A stretch of 64,000 bases of DNA, from the NCBI RefSeq assembly GCF_900141715.1, contig NZ_FQYK01000004.1:303172-367171 (forward strand). The letters are read 5' to 3'. The notes beneath the pieces were generated by a model. It did no database searches. It saw nothing but the letters and a program-made list of their open reading frames with translations, and had not been told where the DNA came from. Positions 1 through 9,515 of this stretch are shown here, piece by piece. Numbering within the stretch: the stretch's first letter is position 1; each line of letters opens with the position of its first letter. The stretch comes from Algibacter luteus (GTDB taxonomy: Bacteria > Bacteroidota > Bacteroidia > Flavobacteriales > Flavobacteriaceae). Position numbers and translations under genes: made by a program.

Positions 1-2270
1 ATGTAACCTTAAGTGATACCCTTTTTATGCGATCGGAGTTTCAAGGTGGTAAACGTAATAAAGATATATTTAATTTAAGTTTTTACCATACTATAAATGC
101 CGAAAATGAATCGGTTATTGGATTCAAACAATCCGATGTTACCATAAAAGACAACAAATGGTTTATCAACGAAAATCAGGATAAATTCCATAAAATTTCC
201 TTCGATAAAAAACTCACAAAATTCAATCTCGATAAGTTTAGAATCAATCATGAAAATGAAGAAATTAAACTCTCTGGTTTCATTAAAGATTCAACCCAAA
301 AAGATATTAAACTCAATTTCACCAATGTCGATTTAGCTAAAATTACGCCCGATATAGACAGTCTATCCTTGGCTGGTAATGTTAATGGGAAACTCGATAT
401 TTTACAGAAAAACGGCAGTTATTTACCGAATTCAACCATTGTTGTGGACGATTTAAAAGTGAATGATTATCTCCTAGGCTCGTTTGATGCCACTATTTCA
501 GGAAACGAATCACTTACCAACTATAAAGTGGATGCTACCATTAAGAATGATATCGATAAATCGTTTAGTGCCAAAGGCGATATCTCGGTTTCAGGTAGAA
601 AGGCATCTATAGATGTGGCTATTAACTTGAATAAATTCGATCTATTTCCGCTTAATCCGTTGCTCGATGGTGTCTTATCCAACATTCGTGGAAAGGCCAA
701 TGGCAAAATTCAAGTGGTTGGCGATTTAAAGAAACCAGATATTAATGGCGACTTGATATTAAATAACGGAGGTTTAGGTATTCCTTACCTAAATGTAGAT
801 TATGCTTTTAATAACAACTCATCGATAACCTTAAAAAACCAAAGTTTTATTTTTAACGATGTTGCTTTAACGGATACTAAATTTAATTCTAAGGGTTATG
901 TGAATGGCTCTTTAAGTCATGTCAATTTTTCAAAATGGAGCCTCGGATTAATTATTACCACGCCACGGTTACTTATCTTGGATACTCCAGAAACTGAAGA
1001 ATCATTGTACTATGGTACAGGCTTTATAGGCGGTCGCGCAACTATTAACGGGCCTACAGAGCAATTGGTTATTAATGTAATTGGTGAAACGAAAAGAGGC
1101 ACGGTATTTAAAATCCCTTTGACGGATGCCGAATCTTTTGGAGACAATTCATACATCCATTTTATTACTAAAGAAGAAAAAGAAGCACGAAGAAAAGGTG
1201 TTGAAGTGGTATTTGATGAAATTAAAGGACTAGAGCTCGATTTCGATTTAGATGTTACCGAAGATGCCGAGGTTGAAATCATCATCGATAAAGATACGGG
1301 CCACTCTTTAAAAGGTCGAGGTAGAGGCGGACTCCTAGTAGAAATAAACACCAACGGAAAATTTGATATGTGGGGCGATTTCGCGGTATTTGAAGGGGTT
1401 TATAATTTCGCATACGGTGGTATTATTCAAAAGCAATTCATAGTACAACCTGGTGGTACATTAGCATGGGAAGGCGACCCGCTCGATGCAGAAATAAACA
1501 TGTTAGCCATTTACAAAACGCAGGCCAACCCATCACCATTGCTTGACAATCCTATTAATAGAAGTATTCCTGTAGAATTACATATTGAGATTACGGGGAA
1601 TTTAGAGCAACCCAAACCCGAGTTTAGTTTCGAGTTTCCTAATGTAAGTTCTACCATTAAATCAGAGCTTAATTATCGTTTAGAATCTAAAGATGAACGC
1701 GACCAACAAGCCTTGTTTTTAGTATCTACGGGGTCGTTTTCTAGCGGACTTAACAGTTTAAATGCGTCAGGTACAATTGCTGAACGATTAAATGGTATCT
1801 TAAATGGTATTTTTACTTCAGAAGATGGTAAAGTAAACGTTGGCATCAACTACGAAGCGGGACAAAACAGACCCGATTATCAAACCGACGACAGATTTGG
1901 TGTAACCCTGCAAACACAAATTAGCGATCGTGTTTTAATAAACGGTAAAGTAGGGGTGCCGGTAGGTGGGGCTACAGAAACGGTTATTGCTGGCGACGTG
2001 CAAATCGATTTTCTGTTAAATGAAGAAGGTACGTTAACCGCCAATGTATTCAATAGAGAAAACAGCATCCGAAATTTCGGAGAAGATATTGGTTATACAC
2101 AAGGTGTAGGTTTATCTTATAATGTCGATTTTGACACCTTCAAAGAATTAATAAGAAAGCTTTTCAAAAAAGAGAAAAGAGTTCAGGAATCGAATCCCGA
2201 AACGTCCGAAAATGAAGATGAAAATACCACTCCAGAGTACATTTCATTCAAGTCAACTTCAGAGAAATAG
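1..2270 (+). CDS. tamB: TamB-family translocation/assembly module protein, C-terminal part (5' end outside window)
   Basis: The frame is open from base 3 to the stop at 2270, with no stop upstream, so the gene enters from the left edge. About 755 residues are visible. The repetitive beta-strand sequence is typical of the AsmA/TamB elongated groove. The last ~350 residues match the TamB C-terminal domain (DUF490), with GYVNGSLSHVNFSKWSLGL, then a glycine-rich stretch (GRGRGGLLVEINTNGKFDMWG) and a terminal beta-barrel-like part (VGINYEAGQNRPDYQTDD). TamB proteins span the periplasm and help insert outer-membrane proteins or move lipids between membranes. The tail after residue ~720 is charged and low-complexity, a common lineage-specific ending. 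Family call is firm; exact substrate is unknown. Confidence 0.85.
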   Translation, partial: VTLSDTLFMRSEFQGGKRNKDIFNLSFYHTINAENESVIGFKQSDVTIKDNKWFINENQDKFHKISFDKKLTKFNLDKFRINHENEEIKLSGFIKDSTQKDIKLNFTNVDLAKITPDIDSLSLAGNVNGKLDILQKNGSYLPNSTIVVDDLKVNDYLLGSFDATISGNESLTNYKVDATIKNDIDKSFSAKGDISVSGRKASIDVAINLNKFDLFPLNPLLDGVLSNIRGKANGKIQVVGDLKKPDINGDLILNNGGLGIPYLNVDYAFNNNSSITLKNQSFIFNDVALTDTKFNSKGYVNGSLSHVNFSKWSLGLIITTPRLLILDTPETEESLYYGTGFIGGRATINGPTEQLVINVIGETKRGTVFKIPLTDAESFGDNSYIHFITKEEKEARRKGVEVVFDEIKGLELDFDLDVTEDAEVEIIIDKDTGHSLKGRGRGGLLVEINTNGKFDMWGDFAVFEGVYNFAYGGIIQKQFIVQPGGTLAWEGDPLDAEINMLAIYKTQANPSPLLDNPINRSIPVELHIEITGNLEQPKPEFSFEFPNVSSTIKSELNYRLESKDERDQQALFLVSTGSFSSGLNSLNASGTIAERLNGILNGIFTSEDGKVNVGINYEAGQNRPDYQTDDRFGVTLQTQISDRVLINGKVGVPVGGATETVIAGDVQIDFLLNEEGTLTANVFNRENSIRNFGEDIGYTQGVGLSYNVDFDTFKELIRKLFKKEKRVQESNPETSENEDENTTPEYISFKSTSEK

Positions 2271-2415
2271 TCCGTTTTTACCCATTATTTTCTAGCCGTA
2301 AACTTTTTTTTATCAACTAAAACGTTATAGTTTTAAAAGTGTTGTTAATTTACTGTAAATGCTATAGATATGTGCTTTTTGTTTAGTAATTTTACCTTGT
2401 TAAATGAAATAATTA

Positions 2416-4427
<2,012 letters not shown>

Positions 4428-4440
4428 TAATTAATATATT

Positions 4441-4483
4441 ACCACAGTATGGTTCTTCGGAAGCATGCTGTGGTTTTTTTTTT
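4441..4483 (+). terminator. Rho-independent terminator after gapA
   Basis: An ACCACAG-ATG stem pairs with CAT-CTGTGGT around a TTCTTCGGAA loop and is followed by about eleven T. It sits 13 bases after the gapA stop and closes the pfkA-gapA unit. Confidence 0.9.
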
Positions 4484-4709
4484 GTGAAACTCATTTTGAT
4501 ACGTTTTTAAACGCATTCAAAACTGTGAGTTGAACAACATACCAGCTGAAACTAAGTTCAAAGGTCACCATGAGCGCAGTCTAAAGGTTTTTTGTTATAA
4601 CAACTTAAACTGCTTTCTGTTTCATCAAGAACCTTTTCTTTTCAGTTAATTACTTTACTTGTAATATGTTGTTATGCAACATGTTATTAATCTTTTAATT
4701 CTAAGTCTT

Positions 4710-5570
4710 ATGATTTTAATTGTTGATAGTGGTTCTACAAAATCCGATTGGATAGCCGTTGATATTAATGGAAAACAACTTTTAGAGAAGTTAAGAACAA
4801 AAGGTCTTAATCCTGAAATTTTAACGCAAAAGAAGCTCAAAAAAACAATTAAAAATAACGAGATTTTAAAAGCGCACAAGGATGCTGTAACCCATGTGTA
4901 CTTTTACGGTGCAGGTTGCGGAACAGACCGTGGTAAAGATTTAGTTTACAGTGCTTTGGATGAATTTTTTGTAAACGCCAATATTACAGTTGAAGAAGAT
5001 ACTATGGCTGCAGTTTACGGCACCATTAATAAAGTAGACGAAGCAGCAGTGGTGTGTATTTTAGGCACCGGTTCAAATTGTAGTTATTACGATGGTAAAA
5101 AACTACACCAGCGCGTGCAATCATTAGGTTATATTTTAATGGATGATGCCGCAGGTAACTATTATGGTAAGCAATTAATACGCGATTATTATTTCAACCA
5201 TATGCCAGAAGATATTAAAGTCGCTTTTGGTAGTAAATACAATTTAGAAGCCGATTATGTAAAGTATAACATTTACAAACAGCCACATCCTAATGCGTAT
5301 TTGGCAAACTTTGCCGAATTTATGTTTTTAAACAAAGATTCAGATTATATTATAAACCTTATTAAAAAGGGACTTCGCATTTTTGTTGAGAATTATATCA
5401 TGCAGTACAAAGAAGAGCTCAAAACCGTTCCTGTACATTTTGCAGGGTCTATCGCCTTTTTTGCACAAAATGAAATCAAAGAAGTAGCACAAGAAATGGG
5501 CTTTACGGTTGGTAATTTCGAACGTAGACCTATAGAAGGCTTGGTTAAATTTCATACCACAGGCATATAA
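4710..5570 (+). CDS. BadF/BadG-type sugar kinase, N-acetylglucosamine kinase-like
   Basis: Member of the ASKHA (actin/hexokinase) fold. The phosphate-1 motif LIVDSGSTKSDW starts the protein, followed by GAGCGTDRG, an acidic EEDTMAAVYGT motif and the phosphate-2 motif CILGTGSNCSYYDG; HFAGSIAFFAQ is the adenosine motif. The family includes GlcNAc and glucosamine kinases of Bacteroidota, which recycle amino sugars from the wall or from chitin. The ATG at 4710 is preferred over the one at 4674 because the family begins directly with the phosphate-1 strand; the upstream start would add a hydrophobic 12-residue leader. It is followed after 9 bases by the ABC ATPase gene. The substrate is inferred from the family, not shown. 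Confidence 0.85.
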   Translation: MILIVDSGSTKSDWIAVDINGKQLLEKLRTKGLNPEILTQKKLKKTIKNNEILKAHKDAVTHVYFYGAGCGTDRGKDLVYSALDEFFVNANITVEEDTMAAVYGTINKVDEAAVVCILGTGSNCSYYDGKKLHQRVQSLGYILMDDAAGNYYGKQLIRDYYFNHMPEDIKVAFGSKYNLEADYVKYNIYKQPHPNAYLANFAEFMFLNKDSDYIINLIKKGLRIFVENYIMQYKEELKTVPVHFAGSIAFFAQNEIKEVAQEMGFTVGNFERRPIEGLVKFHTTGI

Positions 5571-5579
5571 ATCACGCTT

Positions 5580-6791
5580 ATGCCTAAGCATAAAGCCTTT
5601 TACATATCCAATACCGAGAACAAAAAGCAACTGCTTAAACAGATTACGTCAGGCCAGTGGTTTAAAGAGATCAACACCCTAAAAGGCGCTGTATTTTCAG
5701 ATTTTACAGTCAATGCCTTTATAGAAGAAGAAACCCGTCACGGGCAATTCGATGTGCAAACCGCCACGACAAACAGTTTAAAAAATTCTTCCGAAGGCGA
5801 ACGCAAACGGGCCTTACTCCAGCATATTTTAAAATCGAAACCCGAATATATAGTTCTTGATAATGTTTTTGATTGTTTAGATGTGGAAGCACAAACCAAC
5901 ATCGAAACCACACTCACACAATTAAGTCAGCATACACAAATTATCCAAGTGGCGACTAGAAAGCGCGATGTTTTAGACTTTATAGAAGACATTTATGTGC
6001 TAGAAGATGGCGAACCCAAATTGTATGTAGAAACTGCACAAACCAACCACAAACATTTCACCCAAGCCTTACCACAACCTTACGAGTTGGATAGGGAAAC
6101 CTTCAACCCACTCATACAACTCAACAACGTATCGGTGAGTTATGGCGAACGCCCAATTATTAAAAACATCAATTGGGAAATAAAACCCGGAGAGTTCTGG
6201 CAACTTATTGGCCCTAACGGATCTGGAAAAAGCACTATTCTTTCGTTAATTTCTGGCGATAACCCCAAAGGCTATATGGCAGATATGACTCTGTTTGGTA
6301 TAAAAAAGGGCAGTGGCGAAACCGTTTGGGATATTAAAAAACACATTGGCTTTTACACCTCCGAAATGCTTCGTGGGTTTAAACGCAGAGATACTATTGA
6401 AAGCATGATTATTTCTGGGTTTGTAGATTCTATAGGCTTGTACAGTTACCCCACCGATAGGCAAATGCGTATTGCACAACAATGGATCTCGCTACTCAAC
6501 ATGAGCGCCATTAAAGATAAAAGCTTTCAGTTTTTATCTAATGGGCATAAACGCTTGGTACTTATTGCCAGAGCCATGGTAAAACACCCGCCACTACTTA
6601 TTTTAGATGAACCTACCAACGGACTAGACGATACCGATTCTCAATTATTCTCAGAACTGGTAAACAAAATAGCCCAAGAAAGCGATACCGCTATTATTTA
6701 TGTATCGCACCGAAAAGAAGACTTTATTAAACCCGATTTTGTTTTTGAGTTGACGCCACACCCAAATGGCTCTGTAGGCAGAAGCTTATAG
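5580..6791 (+). CDS. ABC ATPase with one active and one degenerate nucleotide-binding half (ModF/PhrA-like)
   Basis: A 403-residue protein with two ABC-type halves and no membrane segment. The C-terminal half is complete: Walker A GPNGSGKS at 211-218, signature LSNGHKRL near 319, Walker B LLILDEPTNGLD with D343/E344, and an H-loop in YVSHR. The N-terminal half (1-~170) keeps a signature-like SEGERKRAL at 71 and a Walker B-like YIVLDNVFD with D94, but has no Walker A, and the catalytic Glu is replaced by Asn. Only one composite ATP site is therefore likely to hydrolyse. The layout resembles soluble ModF/PhrA-type proteins annotated near molybdate transport, but no permease is adjacent. The last 58 codons have a diverged second copy at 8413-8583. 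Confidence 0.85.
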   Translation: MPKHKAFYISNTENKKQLLKQITSGQWFKEINTLKGAVFSDFTVNAFIEEETRHGQFDVQTATTNSLKNSSEGERKRALLQHILKSKPEYIVLDNVFDCLDVEAQTNIETTLTQLSQHTQIIQVATRKRDVLDFIEDIYVLEDGEPKLYVETAQTNHKHFTQALPQPYELDRETFNPLIQLNNVSVSYGERPIIKNINWEIKPGEFWQLIGPNGSGKSTILSLISGDNPKGYMADMTLFGIKKGSGETVWDIKKHIGFYTSEMLRGFKRRDTIESMIISGFVDSIGLYSYPTDRQMRIAQQWISLLNMSAIKDKSFQFLSNGHKRLVLIARAMVKHPPLLILDEPTNGLDDTDSQLFSELVNKIAQESDTAIIYVSHRKEDFIKPDFVFELTPHPNGSVGRSL

Positions 6792-6950
6792 TACTGTAGT
6801 ATTTGCAGTTCCTCACCTGTATTTGCATTTCTTCGAATAATATTTTACTTACAAGTTTATTTTTTTAGTTTTAGAAGGTGTGAATAACCTAAAGTGCTTT
6901 TATCCTATTTAATTTGATAGATAAAATGTATACAGGTTGTTTTAAAATAC
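6618..6950 (+). repeat. direct repeat, left copy: 3' end of ABC gene plus downstream flank
   Basis: The end of the ABC ATPase gene and about 160 bases of following sequence recur at 8413-8712. The coding part is nearly identical; the non-coding part is more diverged but still alignable (for example ATTTAATTTGATAGAT and GTTGTTTTAAAA in the left copy, nearly the same in the right). The left copy ends exactly where the cassette boundary GTTAGGGGCA begins at 6951. Confidence 0.9.
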
Positions 6951-7017
6951 GTTAGGGGCAAGTTGACTATACGTAACGGATAAGACAAAAAATGAGTTCA
7001 GATAAAAACAAAACGTG

Positions 7018-7713
7018 ATGGACAAAAATTTTAAAAAAATAACACAGATTTTCATATTTCTCATCTTACCAATAGCATTGTATGGGCAAAAAGATGTGAC
7101 ACAATTTCTTGACATTCCAATTGATGGATTTAAACCCGAAATGATAAAGAAATTGAAATCTAAAGGATACACAATAAATCGGTATAGTGAAGATATTTTA
7201 GATGGCGAATTTAATGGGACTGATGTCAATATAGGCATGGCGACGAACAATAACAAAGTGTGGCGAATTGCTGTTATGGATGCTAATTACACAGATGAAA
7301 TAAATATTAAAATTAGATTTAATAATCTTATCCGGCAATTTATGAATAATGAAAGATATGTAAGTGAACCAGATTCAACAATAGCCAAATACACCATACC
7401 TAAAGATGAAGATATTTCCTATGAAATTACAGTTCACAAAAAAAGATACGAGGCGATATTTTATCAAAAGTCTATAAAATATGACTCTTTAAGTAGAGAA
7501 TTAGAAAGAAAAAAAGAACTTCTTACTCAAAAAGATTCTCTGAATGATAAAGAATTTAAAATATTACAGCCCTTAATAGTAGAATTAGTAACCGAATCCA
7601 TGAATAGCATAAATAAACCAGTTTGGTTTATGATTGATGAAGAATATGGAAAATATCGTATTTTGATGTACTACGAAAATGAATATAACAAAGCAGATGG
7701 AAGCGGTCTTTAA
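7018..7713 (+). CDS. secreted hypothetical protein (cassette 1 gene)
   Basis: I do not recognise this 231-residue protein. It begins with a signal peptide (KKITQIFIFLILPIALYGQ) ending in a plausible signal peptidase I site at about residue 23, so it is probably periplasmic. A charged, coiled-coil-like stretch lies around residues 155-185, before the C-terminal end. The start at 7018 (ATG) is preferred to the GTG immediately before it. It is the only gene between the cassette boundary at 6951 and the attC-like site at 7731-7860. AT-rich codon use and isolation fit an accessory cassette gene. Confidence 0.7.
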   Translation: MDKNFKKITQIFIFLILPIALYGQKDVTQFLDIPIDGFKPEMIKKLKSKGYTINRYSEDILDGEFNGTDVNIGMATNNNKVWRIAVMDANYTDEINIKIRFNNLIRQFMNNERYVSEPDSTIAKYTIPKDEDISYEITVHKKRYEAIFYQKSIKYDSLSRELERKKELLTQKDSLNDKEFKILQPLIVELVTESMNSINKPVWFMIDEEYGKYRILMYYENEYNKADGSGL

Positions 7714-7730
7714 AAAATTAATATAAAACC

Positions 7731-7860
7731 TGCCCCTAACAATGGCTATAAGTAATTGCTTGTTCTCGCCTACTTCTGAAAATCCTCGCGGATTTTTAGT
7801 TTGGTGTGTACTTGCAAAGTTAATTGCTAACCCACGCAACTACTCATAGCCGAGACCGTT
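7731..7860 (+). repeat. attC-like recombination site 1 (end of cassette 1)
   Basis: TGCCCCTAAC (7731-7740) pairs with the cassette's own start at 6951-6960. Inside, GGCTATAAGTAATTGC (7744-7759) pairs with GCAACTACTCATAGCC (7836-7851), 14 of 16 positions matching. The apical hairpin is CTGAAAATCC/GGATTTTTAG around TCGC. The site ends at ACCGTT (7855-7860), where the next cassette begins with GTTGTGTGTA. Confidence 0.65.
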
Positions 7861-7876
7861 GTGTGTAATTTGCCAA

Positions 7877-8299
7877 ATGACAGATAAAAAACATAAAATA
7901 GAAATTGAATTTTTAGACCACGTAGCAATTCGAGTTGTTGATATGGAAGCTTCTGCAATTTGGTACGAAAAAGTATTGGGACTAAAACGTTATCAATTAC
8001 CTGAATGGGGAGATTTTCCAATCTTTTTACTTTCTGGAAAATCTGGAATTGCATTGTTTCCTGCGAATACAATTGATACTAAACTTGAACCAACTTCAAA
8101 AAATGTAAAAATTGACCATTTTGCATTTAATGTGACAAGTGAAAATTTTGAAAAAGCTAAAAAAAGATATACCGAATTAAATTTGGAATTTCACATCCAA
8201 GACCATCATTACTTTGATTCGATATACACAAAAGACCTTGATGGACATACTGTTGAATTAACGACTATTAAAGTGAATGAACGAGAATTTTATAAATAA
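7877..8299 (+). CDS. VOC-family (glyoxalase/bleomycin-resistance fold) protein (cassette 2 gene)
   Basis: A 140-residue single-chain protein with two beta-alpha-beta-beta-beta modules. LDHVAIRVVDMEASAIWYEK opens the first module and IDHFAFNVTSENFEKAKK opens the second, with DLDGHTVELTT at the end. The two His and the final Glu are the usual metal ligands of VOC enzymes, so a metal-dependent lyase, dioxygenase or drug-binding role is possible; the substrate cannot be deduced. The ATG at 7877 is chosen because the longer frame from 7859 starts at a TTG inside the cassette boundary sequence. VOC genes are frequent cargo in integron cassettes, which fits its position between two attC-like sites. 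Confidence 0.85.
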   Translation: MTDKKHKIEIEFLDHVAIRVVDMEASAIWYEKVLGLKRYQLPEWGDFPIFLLSGKSGIALFPANTIDTKLEPTSKNVKIDHFAFNVTSENFEKAKKRYTELNLEFHIQDHHYFDSIYTKDLDGHTVELTTIKVNEREFYK

Positions 8300-8304
8300 A
8301 AAAC

Positions 8305-8412
8305 TACACACAACAATGTATAACCGCAATTACGGCGGATTCGACTACGTCCGAATCCACTCGAATTTGCTAATGCCTTTTTAAACCGAGAAGTAACGTA
8401 TATATCTAAAAT
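8305..8412 (+). repeat. attC-like recombination site 2 (end of cassette 2), right arm disrupted
   Basis: TACACACAAC (8305-8314) is the exact reverse complement of the cassette 2 start at 7858-7867. The inner hairpin is GGATTCG (8337-8343) with CGAATCC (8352-8358). The left arm TGTATAACCGC has no good partner on the right: after AAACCG near 8384 the sequence runs into the duplicated ABC-gene end at 8413. The distal arm has apparently been lost or replaced. Confidence 0.5.
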
Positions 8413-8583
8413 AACGAACTAGACAACACCGCCCAATTATTCTCAGAATTGGTAAACAAAATAGCCCAAGAAAGCGACACTGCTATTATTTATGTATCGC
8501 ACCGAAAAGAAGACTTTATTAAACCCGATTTTGTTTTTGAGTTGACGCCACACCCAAATGGTTCTGTAGGTAAAAAAATATAA
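8413..8583 (+). pseudogene. remnant of ABC ATPase gene, last 56 codons plus stop
   Basis: Translates as NELDNTAQLFSELVNKIAQE and onward to SVGKKI then TAA. It is nearly the same protein as the end of the ABC gene at 6618-6791 (NGLDDTDSQLFSELVNKIAQ to SVGRSL). One codon is missing and many base differences are synonymous, so the two copies diverged while under coding selection rather than decaying as a fresh duplication. The repeat continues without coding capacity to about 8712. The fragment has no start and no Walker motifs, and it cannot make a working protein by itself. Confidence 0.85.
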
Positions 8584-8712
8584 TATAAGTTTAATTTTAT
8601 TTCATTAAATAATCTTTTACTTACATAAATTTTTATATTTTTATGAGATAACTAATCGTGCTCTTATCATATTTAATTTGATAGATTAATTGTATAAGAT
8701 TGTTTTAAAAGA
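8413..8712 (+). repeat. direct repeat, right copy: ABC-gene end plus flank
   Basis: Counterpart of 6618-6950. The two copies bracket cassettes 1 and 2, a segment of about 1.8 kb. The right copy ends in TTGTTTTAAAAGAC immediately before GATAGCCGC, the position equivalent to the cassette boundary in the left copy (TTGTTTTAAAATAC then GTTAGGGGC). Confidence 0.85.
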
Positions 8713-9349
8713 CGATAGCCGCAATTTAAAAAAACCATTATTGAAAGAATTTTACAATATAGAAACCATAGGAAAGCTGATAGTTGGAATAACTGGAGCA
8801 ATAGCCGCATTTGGAAAATTAAGAGAAACCTTTGCTTCAATTAGGAGAAAGCAAGAATTAAAACTTGATTTAGAAATATTAGAAAAGATTAAAGAAAATA
8901 GTTCTTTTGAGAGTTTAGAAATAGAAGAAAAAATAAAAAGCAAATTAGAAGATGCTTTTCAAGACTCTTCAGAAACTTGGACTGAATTTTTAGTGGGAAT
9001 TGCCGTTTTTATTGGATTCGGATTTTGGACTGTCGATTTATTTAAAAACTCTGACAGTTTCAATGGGTGGATTATACTAACTTTATTCTGTTCATTACTT
9101 GGATTGACTATGCTTTTCGGAAAAACTAATACTAAAAAGAACAAAGAAGTTTTCTATCAAATAGGATTTTTTGACAAAGCGAATTTTCAAATTAGTATAA
9201 TATTAATTCTGTTTACAGGGATTATTACACCAATCATGATATGGAAAATGGACGGATTTTCATTCTGGCAGTTTTTATCAGGTTTGTTTTTTTTTCTTGG
9301 AATCGTTAGTGTTTTTAGGAATACTAGACGGATTAAAAATAGTAGCTAA
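8690..9349 (+). CDS. hypothetical membrane protein, start uncertain (cassette 3 gene)
   Basis: A frame of up to 219 residues with no ATG in its first half. The only candidate starts are TTG at 8690, inside the duplicated flank, and TTG at 8741. A weakly hydrophobic N-terminal stretch (IGKLIVGITGAIAAFGKL) and a charged helical region to ~90 are followed by four membrane segments (FLVGIAVFIGFGFWTVDLF, GWIILTLFCSLLGLTMLFG, ISIILILFTGIITPIMIW, FWQFLSGLFFFLGIVSVF). I do not recognise the family. Because the beginning lies at the junction between the repeat and the cassette, the gene may have lost its native 5' end. It is followed directly by an attC-like site. Confidence 0.55.
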   Translation: MYKIVLKDDSRNLKKPLLKEFYNIETIGKLIVGITGAIAAFGKLRETFASIRRKQELKLDLEILEKIKENSSFESLEIEEKIKSKLEDAFQDSSETWTEFLVGIAVFIGFGFWTVDLFKNSDSFNGWIILTLFCSLLGLTMLFGKTNTKKNKEVFYQIGFFDKANFQISIILILFTGIITPIMIWKMDGFSFWQFLSGLFFFLGIVSVFRNTRRIKNSS

Positions 9350-9478
9350 CATTGTATAAAAATAATGCCTAAGTCAATTCCTAAATCTAAATATAGTGCT
9401 AGTTTGCTTGCACTTGATTTTCCTTCGGAAAATCCTCCCGCTCAAACTATGCACTATTCTTTTGCTTAACCGTTGTGC
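9342..9478 (+). repeat. attC-like recombination site 3
   Basis: GTAGCTAAC (9342-9350) follows the membrane-protein stop and resembles the reverse complement of the cassette 3 start GATAGCCGC (6 of 9). The apical hairpin is GATTTTCC/GGAAAATC around TTC (near 9416-9433). The site ends with AACCGTTGTGC at 9469-9479, the form also seen at the end of site 1. Confidence 0.5.
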
Positions 9479-9515
9479 TTCATGTTAAAAACTAACTGCA
9501 TTGAAATGAACTCAA

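Noticed and set aside
1010..1354. Minus-strand frame inside tamB
   Set aside because: Low-complexity Ser/Pro/Lys composition typical of an antisense reading of a coding region.
4484..4673. Possible small RNA or repeat between gapA and the kinase gene, with a segment like AGGTCACCATGAGCGCAGTC
   Set aside because: The segment resembles a dispersed flavobacterial palindrome but lacks its second arm here. No promoter, hairpin or ORF supports a gene.
7015..7017. GTG start for the first cassette gene
   Set aside because: An ATG follows immediately and gives the same signal peptide.
7731..7860. Rho-independent terminator reading of the attC-like site 1
   Set aside because: The inner hairpin has no T run after it and the long outer arms pair with the cassette start, which a terminator would not explain.
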